From contig NZ_BBJN01000021.1 of NCBI RefSeq assembly GCF_000739555.1, positions 37,447 to 101,446 of the forward strand: a DNA stretch of 64,000 nt. The letters are read 5' to 3'. This document shows positions 1-9,438 of the stretch, piece by piece. The position numbers and the translations under genes are program-made. The number at the start of each line of letters is the position of its first letter. Position 1 is the stretch's first letter. The notes under the pieces are model-generated. The model made no database searches, was not told the origin of the DNA, and saw only the letters and a program-made list of their open reading frames with translations. This stretch comes from Halolamina rubra. Its GTDB lineage: Archaea > Halobacteriota > Halobacteria > Halobacteriales > Haloferacaceae.

Positions 1-1
1 G

Positions 2-445
2 TCGGTCGCCGCCTACGCCGTGTTCGCGCTGCTGGGGTACGACGCCGCGATCACGCTCGCGATCGTCGCGGGCGTGCTCCAGTTCGTCCCGGTGATCGGG
101 CCGAGCGTCGTCATCGCCACGCTCGCGGCCGTCGATCTCGTCGCCGGCAACGCCCCCCGGGCGACGACTTTGCTGATCGTCGGCCTCGTCGTCGTCGGCT
201 TCCTCCCGGACGCGGTGATCCGCCCGAAGCTCGCGGCCGCGGCGGGCGAACTGCCGATCACGCTGTACTTCGTCGGCTTCGTCGGCGGCGTGCTCACGAT
301 CGGCCCGTTGGGGTTCGTGCTCGGCCCGCTCGCGGTCGGCCTGCTGGTCGAGACGGTCCAACTGCTGTCGACGGCGCCGGGCGTCGAGGAGGCGCCCGAC
401 CCCGACGAGGTGATCGAGTCCGACCGCGACGCCGGGATCGAGTAG
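2..445 (+). CDS. AI-2E family transporter, C-terminal part (cut by the window edge)
   Basis: The reading frame is open from base 2, so the start lies outside the window and only about 147 codons are visible. The visible part is several hydrophobic membrane segments separated by short loops, with a proline- and glycine-rich stretch (VPVIGP near the start, IGPLGFVLGPL near the end) typical of the C-terminal half of the AI-2E/PerM permease family. It ends in a short acidic cytoplasmic tail, as is usual in halophiles. Family members are multi-pass membrane proteins; some export AI-2 or ions, but the substrate cannot be told from this fragment. It runs convergently into the next gene, 10 bases away. 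The family call is fairly safe, the substrate unknown. Confidence 0.75.
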   Translation, partial: SVAAYAVFALLGYDAAITLAIVAGVLQFVPVIGPSVVIATLAAVDLVAGNAPRATTLLIVGLVVVGFLPDAVIRPKLAAAAGELPITLYFVGFVGGVLTIGPLGFVLGPLAVGLLVETVQLLSTAPGVEEAPDPDEVIESDRDAGIE

Positions 446-455
446 CGGCCGCGGC

Positions 456-1235
456 CTACTCCGTCACCAGTTCCCCGCCGCGCGCCTCCCACTCCGTCAG
501 GCTCCCCTCGTACAGCTCGACGGCCTCGTACCCCAACTGCCGGAGCACGAGGTACGTGTGGCTCACGCGGCGGGCGGTGTTGCAGTACAGCAGCGTCCGT
601 TTCCCGGGGACGATCCCCCGAGCTTCCAGTAGCTCACGCAGCTCCGCTGCGGGACGCACCCCCCTGGTCTCCTCGTGGACGAGCTCGCGCCAGTCGAGCT
701 GGACCGCACCCGGGAGGTGGCCCTCCGCGAACTCCCACTCCTCGCGGGTGTCGACGAGCGTCACCTCGCCGGCCTCGACCGCCGGCAGCAGCTCCCGAAC
801 CGTCTCGAAGCCGACCAGCGGCGTCTCGGCGTCGGGGTCGCTCTCGTAGCTCGCGGGGTCGGGGTCGACCGCGTCGGTCGTCGTCCCGTGCTCGCGCTGC
901 CAGGAGCTGAAGTCGCCGTCGAGGACGTGGAGCTTCTCGTGATCGTGACCCAGCAGTAGCGCGGTCACGACGAACCGCGCCGCGAAGACGCCCTGGGTGT
1001 CGTCGTAGGCGACGATCTCGGCGTCGGCGTCGATCCCGGCCTCGGAGAGCAGCGCCTCCCAGTCCGCACGCGGCGGGAGCTTCCCGGCCTCGCCCTCGTC
1101 GGAGCGGAACGCGTCGAAGGGGACGTTCACCGCCCCGGGCAGGTGGCCGATGCTGTCGTACTCCCAGCGCTCCCGGACGTCGACGACGGCGGCGTCGCGA
1201 TCACGGATCCACGACGCGGGGACGAACGGCTGCAT
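456..1235 (-). CDS. Sulfurtransferase, two rhodanese domains (TssB-like)
   Basis: A 259-residue cytoplasmic protein with two rhodanese domains in tandem, the usual size of thiosulfate/3-mercaptopyruvate sulfurtransferases. The catalytic cysteine is Cys218 in the C-terminal domain, in the active loop CNTARR; the N-terminal domain keeps the fold motifs (VDVRERWEYDSIGHLPGAVN) but has no loop cysteine, so it is the inactive structural repeat. The start was placed at the ATG of MQPFVPASW because the longer frame upstream is low-complexity and not domain-like. It is transcribed away from a second sulfurtransferase gene, with about 150 bases between the starts. Such paired genes are common in haloarchaea (tssA/tssB). 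Sulfur donor and acceptor are unknown. Confidence 0.85.
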   Translation of the reverse strand: MQPFVPASWIRDRDAAVVDVRERWEYDSIGHLPGAVNVPFDAFRSDEGEAGKLPPRADWEALLSEAGIDADAEIVAYDDTQGVFAARFVVTALLLGHDHEKLHVLDGDFSSWQREHGTTTDAVDPDPASYESDPDAETPLVGFETVRELLPAVEAGEVTLVDTREEWEFAEGHLPGAVQLDWRELVHEETRGVRPAAELRELLEARGIVPGKRTLLYCNTARRVSHTYLVLRQLGYEAVELYEGSLTEWEARGGELVTE

Positions 1236-1384
1236 GGCCGGAGCGAGGGGCCGCTCGGACTTAGCCCTCGGGTTCGCGTCACTCGGGGCCGGCATCTCGG
1301 TGTCGCCCGAGCGTCCGAGAGGACGGCGAGAGCGACCGGTGGCTCCCCGCTTAAGTTGATAGCGCACCAACAGACGAGCGAATC

Positions 1385-2254
1385 ATGGTTTCAGACCCCG
1401 AGTACGCGACTGACGCGCTCGTCTCCGCCGACTGGGTGGCCGAGCGGCTCGACGAGTTCCAGCGCGACGACCCCGACCTGCGGCTGGTCGAGGTCAGCGT
1501 CGACACCGAGTCGTACGACGACGAGCACGCGCCCGGCGCCGTCGGCTTCAACTGGGAGACGCAGCTCCAGGATCAGACCACGCGGGACATCCTGAGCAAG
1601 GGCGACTTCGAGGAGCTGCTCGGCGCCCACGGGATCGCCAACGACTCGACGGTCGTGCTGTACGGCGACAACTCGAACTGGTTCGCGGCCTACGCCTACT
1701 GGCAGTTCCAGTACTACGGCCACGAGGACGTGCGCCTGCTCGACGGCGGCCGGGACTACTGGCTCGAGAACGACTACCCCACGACGACCGAGGTGCCCGA
1801 CTTCCCCGAGCAGGAGTACACCGCCCGCGGGCCGTTCGAAGACATCCGCGCGTACCGCGAGGACGTGGAGAACGCTATCGAGCGCGGTGTCCCGCTCGTC
1901 GACGTGCGCTCGCCCGAGGAGTTCTCCGGCGAGGTGCTGGCGCCGCCGGGACTCAACGAGACCGCCCAGCGCGGCGGCCACATCCCCGGCGCCCAGAACA
2001 TCTCCTGGGCGGCGACGGTGAACGACGACGGGACGTTCAAGTCCGCGGAGGAGCTGCGCGAACTGTACGCCGAGAAGGGGATCGACGGCGACGAGTCCGT
2101 CGTCGCCTACTGCCGCATCGGCGAGCGCTCCTCGATCGCGTGGTTCGCGCTGCACGAACTGCTCGGCTACGAGTCGACCGTGAACTACGACGGCTCCTGG
2201 ACCGAGTGGGGGAACCTCGTCGGCGCGCCCGTGGAGACCGGCGACGCCGAGTAA
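1385..2254 (+). CDS. Sulfurtransferase, two rhodanese domains (TssA-like)
   Basis: A 289-residue protein made of two rhodanese domains; the catalytic Cys243 sits in the loop CRIGERS of the second domain, the pattern of thiosulfate sulfurtransferases. The first domain (about residues 10-130) lacks the cysteine. It moves sulfane sulfur from a donor such as thiosulfate to a thiophilic acceptor. It is divergent from the other sulfurtransferase at 456-1235; the shared 150-base region contains an AT-rich TTAAGTTGATAG about 33 bases before this start, a likely TATA element for a leaderless transcript. The two proteins are paralogues but not close copies, so they probably differ in partner or in place in sulfur metabolism. 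Confidence 0.88.
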   Translation: MVSDPEYATDALVSADWVAERLDEFQRDDPDLRLVEVSVDTESYDDEHAPGAVGFNWETQLQDQTTRDILSKGDFEELLGAHGIANDSTVVLYGDNSNWFAAYAYWQFQYYGHEDVRLLDGGRDYWLENDYPTTTEVPDFPEQEYTARGPFEDIRAYREDVENAIERGVPLVDVRSPEEFSGEVLAPPGLNETAQRGGHIPGAQNISWAATVNDDGTFKSAEELRELYAEKGIDGDESVVAYCRIGERSSIAWFALHELLGYESTVNYDGSWTEWGNLVGAPVETGDAE

Positions 2255-2267
2255 TCCAGCTACGGCG

Positions 2268-2407
2268 CGCGACCGCCGACGGCCTCCGTGCCGTCGGTCC
2301 GGAGCGCCATGCCGTGGCTGTGTACGGCCCCCTTTCGACACGCCCCGCGACCGTCGACGGCCTCCGTGCCGTCGGTCCGGAGCGCCATGCCGTGGCTGTG
2401 TACGGCC
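2268..2407. repeat. Two direct copies of a structured intergenic repeat, about 62 bp each
   Basis: Copies lie at about 2268-2329 and 2346-2407, offset exactly 78 bases, and differ at only a few positions. Each copy starts with GCGACC, then a hairpin (CCGACGG, 8-base loop, CCGTCGG at 2276-2297 in copy one), then GGAGCGCCATGCCGTGG and GTACGGCC. In copy two the hairpin has one C-to-T change that keeps a G-U pair. No reading frame with family likeness covers it. The layout resembles the repeat at 41852-42003. Confidence 0.8.
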
Positions 2408-2476
2408 ACCTCCTGATGCGGGACTGCGGCCGCCGCTTCCGTGGGCTACAAGCCGCTGCTGGCCGACGTCCCGACT

Positions 2477-3097
2477 ATGGACGCCGACACGTTCCGCGAC
2501 GACCTCCGGGCCGCCCGCGACACCGAACTCTCGCGGCTGAGCTCCTCGAAAGCCGTCTACGCGCTCACCGGCGGCGAGATGGACGGCGACGCCGTCCGGG
2601 CCGGGACCGCCCGCGAACTCGCCGCGCTCGAACCGATCTTCGCCGACTGGGCCGACGGTGGCGACGGCGACGCGGCGGCCCTGTTCGCCGACGTGACCGA
2701 GTTCGCGGCAGATTCTGCCGGTAGCTTCGACGGCGCGGCCGCCGCCGACGGGGCCGACCGACACGTCGTCGCCGACGCGCTCGCCGGCCGCGAGGGCGAA
2801 CTGGCGCGACTCGCCGCCGCGGCCGCCGCGTTCCTCGTTCTCGACGAGCTCGCCGGCCAGCTCGTCGGCTTCTTCGTCGGCGACGCCGACCGGACGAGCG
2901 CCGACGAGTTCCGGACGTTCCGCACGGCGCTGGGCGAGCACGGCGACGCGGCCGCCGAACTGCTCGCCGCACGCTGTGAGACCGAGGCCGACGAGGAGGC
3001 CGCCCGCGACGCCGGCGCCGCCGTCGTCGACGGCGCCTACGACTGGTACGTCGAGACGCTGGAGTCGATGGGCGTCGAACCGAAGAACGTCTGCTGA
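2477..3097 (+). CDS. Uncharacterised haloarchaeal helical protein
   Basis: I do not recognise a characterised family with certainty. The 206-residue protein is alanine- and acid-rich and appears all helical. It opens with a segment containing ELSRLSSSKAVYALTGGEMDGDAV, and a central hydrophobic helix (FLVLDELAGQLVGFFVG) could be the core of a ferritin-like bundle or a membrane-associated helix. Similar haloarchaeal proteins have been labelled rubrerythrin-like or transcription antitermination protein in databases, but no di-iron ExxH motifs are visible here, so neither label is supported. The start was set at the ATG of MDADTF, 12 codons into the open frame, because the upstream residues do not look like protein. 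Confidence 0.6.
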   Translation: MDADTFRDDLRAARDTELSRLSSSKAVYALTGGEMDGDAVRAGTARELAALEPIFADWADGGDGDAAALFADVTEFAADSAGSFDGAAAADGADRHVVADALAGREGELARLAAAAAAFLVLDELAGQLVGFFVGDADRTSADEFRTFRTALGEHGDAAAELLAARCETEADEEAARDAGAAVVDGAYDWYVETLESMGVEPKNVC

Positions 3098-3154
3098 CGC
3101 CGAAACGTTTCAACTTCTCCACTCGAAACACAGGGGTGTCCGGGGGTCGGACGG

Positions 3155-3427
3155 CTACACACCGTCGACCGTCTCGCGGTACTCGGTGATCGCCGCCTCG
3201 GCGGCGTCGACGTGTTCGGTCACGTCCCCCCCGGCGCCGTCGCGGAGTTCGTTCAGCGCGTTCAGGTGGCGGGCGAGCCGGCCGTGGTCGGGGCCGCTGT
3301 CGGCGGCAGCGAGCGTCGCGAACTGGTCGGAGAGGTCGTACAGTCGGCGCTGTCGCTCCGCGTCGGTCGCGGCGGTGCTGGCCCGGCGCAGCTCCTCGCT
3401 CGCAGTCTGGAGTTCCTCTCGAGTCAT
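3155..3427 (-). CDS. Small helical haloarchaeal protein (DUF7553-like)
   Basis: A 90-residue, all-helical, soluble protein beginning MTREELQTASEELRRAS and holding the phrase YDLSDQFATLAAADSGPDHGRLARHLNAL, which I associate with the haloarchaeal family catalogued as DUF7553. The function is unknown. The start at MTREEL fits that family; the upstream 19 codons of the open frame are not conserved-looking. It is convergent with the preceding gene, with about 57 bases between stops. Confidence 0.65.
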   Translation of the reverse strand: MTREELQTASEELRRASTAATDAERQRRLYDLSDQFATLAAADSGPDHGRLARHLNALNELRDGAGGDVTEHVDAAEAAITEYRETVDGV

Positions 3428-3612
3428 GTGCGGCCGTTCGACTCGGAGGGTGAAAGCCGTTCGGCCGGCCGTTTCCGATGGCACCCCGACGACACCGCTG
3501 TTTCACTGAACCCTCAGTCCGCCAGTTTTCGCTCGTAGTCGGGAGTCGGCCGTCTGGTAGGTGGATCTCGGCTCGCAACCGCAGCCGTTCGTCATCCACT
3601 CGTGGGCGCCGT

Positions 3613-4581
3613 TCAGCTATCGACCCAGCAGAGCGGGGTGTAGCTCCCCGAGGGTCCCTCGACCGGCGGGAGCTCGCCGATAACGCGCCAGCCGTCGGCC
3701 CCGCGCAGCAGCACTGTTCCGTGGTACGTCGCGGCCGCCAGCCGCCCGTCCACCGCGGTCAGCCCGGTGACCGTCTCGTCGGGCCGGGCGTGATCAACCG
3801 GCTCCAGCGACTCCCCGCCACGGCAGACGAACAGCGCGGGGTCGGCGTCGTCCTCGCTCCACGTTGCCGTGTGGGCGATGTTGGCGCCGGCGTAGAGGTC
3901 GCCGTCGACGGCCGCCGCCGCACGGAAGTAGCGCTGGTCGTACCCGTCGTCCAGTCGCGTCCACGAGCGGCCGGCGTCGGTCGTGTGGAACAGCCCGAAC
4001 CCGGTGGCGGCGAGGAACTCCCGCCGGTCGACGACGTGGAACTCGTGGATGTCGTCGTCCACCCCCTCGCGCCGTTCGCTCCACGTCTCCCCGCCGTCGT
4101 CGCTCAGGTGGACGCCGCCGACTTCGACGCCGGCGATCACCCGTCCCGGCTCGTCGGCGGGGACGTACAGGTCCCGGACCTGCGCGAGGTCGTCGTGCCG
4201 GGGGAGCTGCCACTCGGAACGCGACGGGAGGTCCTGAAAGCCGTCGAGTTCGCGCCACGCCGGACCGTCCCGTAGCGTGGCGTCGTCGACGCTCTCGGCG
4301 ACGTAGACGTGTGCCGGGCGGGTCCCAGCGTACAGTCGGCCGTCCGGCCCGGCCGCGACCGAGTAGACGGACTCTTCGGGGACCGACAGATCGGTCCACG
4401 ACTCGCCGTCCGGGGAGTGGAACAGCCCCTCGTCTGTCGCCGCGAAGATGCCGTCGAACGCGTCGAACGTCCGGAGCCGCATCACTCCCGTCGCGTCGAG
4501 GACTTCCCGAACCGTCGCGCCGCCCTCCTCGTCGATCCCGTCCAGTCGGTAGACACCGTCGTCGGTGCCGGCGATGAGCAT
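3613..4581 (-). CDS. BNR/YVTN-type beta-propeller protein
   Basis: A 322-residue repeat protein in which short blades recur: GTDDGVYRL, ATDEGLFHSPDGESW, AGTRPAHVYVAE, VHLSDDGGETWSER, TGFGLFHTTDAGRSWTRL. The S-x-D-x-G-x-x-W Asp-box (BNR) motif appears at least three times, as in sialidase-like and photosystem-stability-factor-like propellers. No signal peptide or membrane segment is seen, so it is probably cytoplasmic. The start is the ATG of MLIAGTDDG, which begins directly with the first blade. Function and ligand are unknown. The catalytic Arg triad of sialidases cannot be recognised, so an enzyme role is not claimed. Confidence 0.75.
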   Translation of the reverse strand: MLIAGTDDGVYRLDGIDEEGGATVREVLDATGVMRLRTFDAFDGIFAATDEGLFHSPDGESWTDLSVPEESVYSVAAGPDGRLYAGTRPAHVYVAESVDDATLRDGPAWRELDGFQDLPSRSEWQLPRHDDLAQVRDLYVPADEPGRVIAGVEVGGVHLSDDGGETWSERREGVDDDIHEFHVVDRREFLAATGFGLFHTTDAGRSWTRLDDGYDQRYFRAAAAVDGDLYAGANIAHTATWSEDDADPALFVCRGGESLEPVDHARPDETVTGLTAVDGRLAAATYHGTVLLRGADGWRVIGELPPVEGPSGSYTPLCWVDS

Positions 4582-4720
4582 ACCCGATATTCGGGCCGCG
4601 CGGATCATAACTTCTCGCTGAAACGAATATTTGCAGTGAGTCTGTCACGACGCCCTCCACTGCTCGTGGCCGACCCCCGCGACCGGGTTCCTCAAGTTCT
4701 GCGAGCCCCTGCGTCCGGTA

Positions 4721-6781
4721 ATGAGCGACTCCGAGAGCGGTCCCCTCTCCCCGGACCGGCCCGACGCCGAGCGCCCGTTCCGCGTCGACGCCCCGTTCGA
4801 GCCCGCGGGCGACCAGCCCGAGGCGATCGAGCAGTTGGCCGAGGGGTTCCGCGAGGGGATGGACCGGCAGACGCTGCTGGGCGTCACCGGCTCGGGGAAG
4901 ACCAACACCGTCTCGTGGCTGATCGAGGAGATCCAGCAGCCTACCCTCGTCATCGCCCACAACAAGACGCTCGCGGCCCAGCTGTACGAGGAGTTCCGGG
5001 AGCTGTTCCCGGACAACGCCGTCGAGTACTTCGTCTCCTACTACGACTACTACCAGCCCGAGGCGTACGTCGAGCAGTCGGACACGTTCATCGAGAAGGA
5101 CGCGTCGATCAACGACGAGATCGACCGACTGCGCCACTCCGCGACGCGATCGCTCCTCACCCGCGAGGACGTGATCGTCGTCGCCTCCGTCTCCGCGATC
5201 TACGGGCTCGGCGATCCGCGGAACTACGTCGACATGTCGCTGAAACTCGAGCAGGGCGAGCGGATCGACCGCGACGAGCTGCTCGGGCAGCTGGTCGACC
5301 TGAACTACGAGCGCAACGACGTGGACTTCACGCAGGGCACGTTCCGCGTCCGCGGCGACACCGTCGAGATCTTCCCGATGTACGGCCGCTACGCCGTGCG
5401 TGTCGAGTTCTGGGGCGACGAGGTGGACCGCATTCGGAAGGTGAACACGCTCGAGGGCGAGGTCGTCAGCGAGGAGCCCGCGGTCCTCCTCCACCCCGCG
5501 GAGCACTACTCGATCCCGGAGGAGCGCCTGCAGGAGGCGATGGCGGAGATCGAGGACCTGATGGAGGACCGCGTGCGCCACTTCGAGACTCAGGGCGACC
5601 TCGTCGCCGCCCAGCGCATCGAGGAGCGAACGACGTTCGACCTCGAGATGCTGCAGGAGACGGGCTACTGCTCGGGGATCGAGAACTACTCCGTCCACCT
5701 TTCCGACCGCGAGCAGGGGGAGGCCCCCTACACGCTACTCGACTACTTCCCGGACGACTTTCTCACCGTCGTCGACGAGTCCCACCAGACGCTCCCGCAG
5801 ATCCGCGGCCAGTTCGAGGGCGACAAGTCCCGCAAGGACTCGCTGGTCGAGAACGGGTTCCGGCTGCCGACGGCGTACGACAACCGCCCGCTCACGTTCG
5901 AGGAGTTCGAGGCGAAGACCGACGAGACGCTGTACGTGTCGGCGACGCCGGGCGACTACGAGCGCGAGGAGTCCGACCAGATCGTCGAACAGATCGTCCG
6001 CCCCACCCACCTCGTCGACCCCGCCGTCGAGGTGACGAGCGCCGAGGGGCAGATCGAGGACCTGATGGACCGCATCGACGACCGCATCGAGCGCGACGAG
6101 CGCACGCTCGTCACGACGCTGACCAAGCGGATGGCCGAGGATCTCACCGAGTACCTCGAGGAGGCCGGCGTGAACGTCGCGTACATGCACGACGAGACGG
6201 ACACCCTGGAACGCCACGAGATCATCCGGTCGCTCCGGCTCGGCGAGATCGACGTGCTCGTCGGCATCAACCTGCTCCGGGAGGGGCTGGACATCCCCGA
6301 GGTCAGCCTCGTCGCCATCCTCGACGCCGACCAGGAGGGGTTCCTGCGCTCGGAGACGATGCTCGTCCAGACGATGGGCCGCGCGGCGCGCAACGTCAAC
6401 GGCGAGGTGGTGCTGTACGCCGACGAGCGCACCGACGCGATGCGGGGCGCGATCGAGGAGACCCGGCGCCGTCGGGCGATCCAGCAGCGCTACAACGAGG
6501 AACACGGGTTCGAACCGACGACGATCGAGAAGGCGATCGGGGAGACGAACCTGCCGGGGAGCAAAACCGACGCCTCCGGCGCCGCGGACGCCGAAGTCGG
6601 CGACGCCGACGCCGCTGCTCGCCAGGTCGAGCAGTTGGAAGAGCGCATGGAGGCCGCCGCCGACAACCTCGAGTTCGAACTCGCGGCGGACATCCGCGAC
6701 CGGATCAGGGAACTGCGAAACGAGTTCGATCTCGACGGCGGCGAGGAGGGCGTCGCGCCCGAGCCGGACGCGGAGTTCTAA
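4721..6781 (+). CDS. uvrB: Excinuclease ABC subunit B (UvrB)
   Basis: A 686-residue DNA-repair helicase-like protein, the usual UvrB length. It is loaded on damaged DNA by UvrA and recruits UvrC for the two incisions of nucleotide excision repair. Visible parts: Walker A in [14 protein letters not shown] (the usual F after the K-T is an N here), the beta-hairpin region [11 protein letters not shown] with the conserved tyrosines that clamp DNA, DESH box in [11 protein letters not shown], motif [14 protein letters not shown], and a C-terminal UVR domain ([22 protein letters not shown]) that contacts UvrC. The gene overlaps the stop of the convergent gene at 6778 by a few bases. uvrA and uvrC are not in the window. 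Confidence 0.97.
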   Translation: MSDSESGPLSPDRPDAERPFRVDAPFEPAGDQPEAIEQLAEGFREGMDRQTLLGVTGSGKTNTVSWLIEEIQQPTLVIAHNKTLAAQLYEEFRELFPDNAVEYFVSYYDYYQPEAYVEQSDTFIEKDASINDEIDRLRHSATRSLLTREDVIVVASVSAIYGLGDPRNYVDMSLKLEQGERIDRDELLGQLVDLNYERNDVDFTQGTFRVRGDTVEIFPMYGRYAVRVEFWGDEVDRIRKVNTLEGEVVSEEPAVLLHPAEHYSIPEERLQEAMAEIEDLMEDRVRHFETQGDLVAAQRIEERTTFDLEMLQETGYCSGIENYSVHLSDREQGEAPYTLLDYFPDDFLTVVDESHQTLPQIRGQFEGDKSRKDSLVENGFRLPTAYDNRPLTFEEFEAKTDETLYVSATPGDYEREESDQIVEQIVRPTHLVDPAVEVTSAEGQIEDLMDRIDDRIERDERTLVTTLTKRMAEDLTEYLEEAGVNVAYMHDETDTLERHEIIRSLRLGEIDVLVGINLLREGLDIPEVSLVAILDADQEGFLRSETMLVQTMGRAARNVNGEVVLYADERTDAMRGAIEETRRRRAIQQRYNEEHGFEPTTIEKAIGETNLPGSKTDASGAADAEVGDADAAARQVEQLEERMEAAADNLEFELAADIRDRIRELRNEFDLDGGEEGVAPEPDAEF

Positions 6782-7773
6782 GGCGTCGTCGTCGCCGTCA
6801 CCGTCGTCTCCCCGTCGCGGGGGGCGTCGTCGTCGGCGCCGGCGTCGCGCTCCGTCACGGAGTCGCCGCTGGGGGTCGGCGTCCCCGTCGTGCTGCCGCT
6901 CGGCGATCCGTTCGTCCCGTTCGGAGCCGCGTCGCTGCCGTTCTGCGCCTCGCTGCCGCTGTTCTGTGCGCCACTGCTGTCGTTGCGGACCGTCTCGTTG
7001 CTCCCGCCGATCGCGTTCGCCGGGCTGTCGCCGGTCACGGGTCTGTCGACGCCGCCGGGCGAGGAGCGGTTCTCGGTCCGGTTCTGGCCGTCAACACCCG
7101 CCGGCGGCCCGGTCGTGGATTCGTTCGGTCTTGATCTCTCGGACGGGTCGACGCTCTCGGGCGGGCCGCGGGCGGAGGCGTTGGGCGGGCCCAGCCCGTT
7201 CCCCACGTCCTCGCCGGCGATCTTCCGGGCCGCCTCGGCGACCTCACCGCCGCCGGCGCGGTTGGCCTGCTGGGCCACCGAGCGGACCTCGCTCACGTCG
7301 GCGCCCTGGGCCCGGAGCGCCTGCTCGGGCAGGGCGTCGGCGACGGTCGCCGTCTGGTTGGCCCGTCGCTCGACCGCCCGGAGCTGGGCGGCCAGCGCGG
7401 CGAGTCGGGCCTCGTACTGCGCCTGTCCGATGCTGCCGTTCTCGTGGGCGCGCTCGAGGCGATCCTTCTCGGCCTCGAGCTCGGTCAGCCGTTCCTGGAG
7501 GCGGCCCTGCTGCTCGGCGACGATCCGGGCCTTCGAGCGGTTGGACTCGGCGGCCGCGAACTGTCGGTCGAGCGATCGCCGGGCGACCTCGCTGTCGACC
7601 TCGGCCTGCTGGACGTCGACGACGCCCGCGAACGCGGCGCCGGGTGCCGGCCGGTCGGCCTCCGTGGCCTGGGCCCCGGAGAGCGTCGCGGCCGCGGGGA
7701 CGCTGCCGGCGATCACGGCGAGCGTGACGACGACGATAGCGACTCGTTTCACAGCCGTGAGGTAGCGACCCAT
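6778..7773 (-). CDS. Secreted coiled-coil protein (DUF7096-like)
   Basis: A 331-residue protein with an N-terminal signal peptide ([10 protein letters not shown] then a hydrophobic run ending in an alanine-rich cleavage region), followed by a helical region of about 130 residues with heptad-like charged repeats ([28 protein letters not shown]) and then a long low-complexity Asn/Ser/Gly/Thr-rich tail. It resembles the haloarchaeal family I know as DUF7096, of unknown function; the tail looks suited to N-glycosylation (several N-x-S/T). It lies directly downstream of the membrane-anchored winged-helix gene at 7825-8985 on the same strand, 51 bases away, so the two may be co-transcribed and act together at the cell surface. 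Confidence 0.65.
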   Translation of the reverse strand: MGRYLTAVKRVAIVVVTLAVIAGSVPAAATLSGAQATEADRPAPGAAFAGVVDVQQAEVDSEVARRSLDRQFAAAESNRSKARIVAEQQGRLQERLTELEAEKDRLERAHENGSIGQAQYEARLAALAAQLRAVERRANQTATVADALPEQALRAQGADVSEVRSVAQQANRAGGGEVAEAARKIAGEDVGNGLGPPNASARGPPESVDPSERSRPNESTTGPPAGVDGQNRTENRSSPGGVDRPVTGDSPANAIGGSNETVRNDSSGAQNSGSEAQNGSDAAPNGTNGSPSGSTTGTPTPSGDSVTERDAGADDDAPRDGETTVTATTTP

Positions 7774-7824
7774 CGGTAAAAACCGTCCACTCGCTCCACC
7801 CGGCTTCACCCCGATTAACCCAGC

Positions 7825-8985
7825 TTAACGCGGGGAGGGCGGGGATTCGTCCTCGTCGTCCGGGAACTTGAGCACGTTCTCCCGGCCGAGCCGGAACGAC
7901 TCCACCTTCCCCTCGTCGCGCAGGTCGCCGACGACCTGGCTCGTGCGGGCGGCGCTCCAGTCGAGCTCCTCGGTGACGGCCTTCTGCTTCATCCGGCCGC
8001 CGTTGCGCTCCAGGAGGCGCATCACGCGCTCCTCCGGGCTGAGCAGCTCCTCCGGGGTGTCGTCGGCCGGCGCGCCCGCCTCGTCGGCGGCGGCCGCGGC
8101 GCCCCCGGCGGCCGCGCCGGTCGACGCGTCGCTCGCCGTCTCGGCGGCGGCGTCACTGGCGGGGGCGTCGTCGACGGGGGCGCCCCCTTCGGACGCCTCG
8201 CGGGCGCGGGCGGCCTGCTGTCGGCGGTAGTACCAGACGACGCCGGCGGCCGCGAACAGCAGGACGCCGACGATCGCGCCCAGCGGCGGCGACCCGCCCT
8301 CCGGGCTGAGGACGACCTGGGGCTGCCCCGCGTCGAACTCGTGGGGGCCGGTCCATGTCACGGAGTTGTCGCCCTCGCGGTCGGGCTCCGGGTCGGCCAC
8401 GTCGACGACGTACCCCTCGGGCCAACTGATCGTGAGCTCGGTGTCGGCGTCGAGGAACAGCCCCGCCAGCGCGTCGCCGGCGGCGATCTGCCCCTCGGAC
8501 ACCTGCGCGAACCCGACCCACTCGAAGCTGTAGCGGACGATCCCGTACTCGCCGCTGAGCGGGCTGGTCCGGGCCTCGACGGTGACGTTTTCGACGGCCA
8601 TCTCCCGGCCGGTGGCGTTCTCGGCGGTCGACACCGTCCGCTCCATGCGCGAGGCGAACTGCCCCCGGTAGTCGCTGGTGTTCTGCTCGATGTCCCGCTG
8701 GAGGCTCTCGAACGCCTCCGTGGTGTTCTGGTCGTCGAGGGCGACGCGGTACTCGATGCTCCACCGGGCGTCGCCGTCCTCGTCGACCGCGGCCTCCAGC
8801 ACGACGGTGTCCGTCTCCACGTCCCCGGTCTGGAGCGCGGGGAGCTCCGCGGCGGCACCGACGCCCGAGCTGACGAGCAGGATCGTCAACGCCACTGCGA
8901 GCACACGGGGCCCCCAGCACGAGGCGCCGGAGGCGTCGGCGTCCCCGCGACAGGACGTGCCGGGGAGGACGGTCCGTGGATCCAT
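7825..8985 (-). CDS. Membrane-anchored winged-helix protein (DUF7345/DUF7343-type)
   Basis: A 386-residue protein with an N-terminal signal or anchor segment (WGPRVLAVALTILLVSSGVG), an extracytoplasmic beta-rich domain of roughly residues 45-220, one membrane helix (LGAIVGVLLFAAAGVVWYY), an alanine-rich linker, and a C-terminal winged helix (SPEERVMRLLERNGGRMKQ then DWSAARTSQVVGDLRDEG). The topology, sensor outside and DNA-binding domain inside, suggests one-component transmembrane signalling, but no ligand is known. The start is the ATG of MDPRTV, directly before the signal segment; the longer open frame is not protein-like. The downstream neighbour on the same strand is the secreted coiled-coil protein. 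Confidence 0.7.
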   Translation of the reverse strand: MDPRTVLPGTSCRGDADASGASCWGPRVLAVALTILLVSSGVGAAAELPALQTGDVETDTVVLEAAVDEDGDARWSIEYRVALDDQNTTEAFESLQRDIEQNTSDYRGQFASRMERTVSTAENATGREMAVENVTVEARTSPLSGEYGIVRYSFEWVGFAQVSEGQIAAGDALAGLFLDADTELTISWPEGYVVDVADPEPDREGDNSVTWTGPHEFDAGQPQVVLSPEGGSPPLGAIVGVLLFAAAGVVWYYRRQQAARAREASEGGAPVDDAPASDAAAETASDASTGAAAGGAAAAADEAGAPADDTPEELLSPEERVMRLLERNGGRMKQKAVTEELDWSAARTSQVVGDLRDEGKVESFRLGRENVLKFPDDEDESPPSPR

Positions 8986-9133
8986 TCGCTCGAACGTGGG
9001 TCGCCCCGGAGTAAAGGCGTTGCCGTCCCAGCTTCCGGGCCGCCCCGGCGTGTTCGAAACCCGCCACTTTCTCCCCCGAACCCCGCGGAAACGGCCACAG
9101 CGCTTTTGCGTACCCGCCGCGGACGCAACTCGC

Positions 9134-9325
9134 ATGAACACGCGAGGTAGCCTCGAAGCCGAGGACCTGCTGAAGCTGATACTGCTGCTCGTGGTGGTGT
9201 GGCTCGTCATCGAACTGCTGGGCGAGGTGCTCCAGCTGTTCACCGGACTGCTCGGCCTGATCCCGGACCTGCTGGGGATCGTGATCATCGTGCTGGTGAT
9301 CCTCTGGCTGCTGGACCGGATCTAA
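9134..9325 (+). CDS. Small two-helix membrane protein (DUF7554-like)
   Basis: A 63-residue protein, mostly two hydrophobic helices (LLKLILLLVVVWLVIELLG and LLGIVIIVLVILWLLDRI), matching the pattern of the haloarchaeal family DUF7554. Function unknown. The ATG is preceded at about 27-30 bases by the T-rich box GCTTTTG seen before many genes in this window, which supports a leaderless transcript and this start. Confidence 0.7.
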   Translation: MNTRGSLEAEDLLKLILLLVVVWLVIELLGEVLQLFTGLLGLIPDLLGIVIIVLVILWLLDRI

Positions 9326-9438
9326 CGCGACGCGGTACCGGGCCGCCACACCGACGCTGACGACGCGCTTTTCACTCCCGACCGCCAGTTTTCCGCCGTG
9401 AACCGTCGCGCCGACAGCACCGCCGTCACCCCCCCGCA

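Noticed and set aside
4309..7134. Open plus-strand frame of 941 codons across uvrB
   Set aside because: Out of frame with uvrB and Arg/Pro-rich; a shadow of the real gene.
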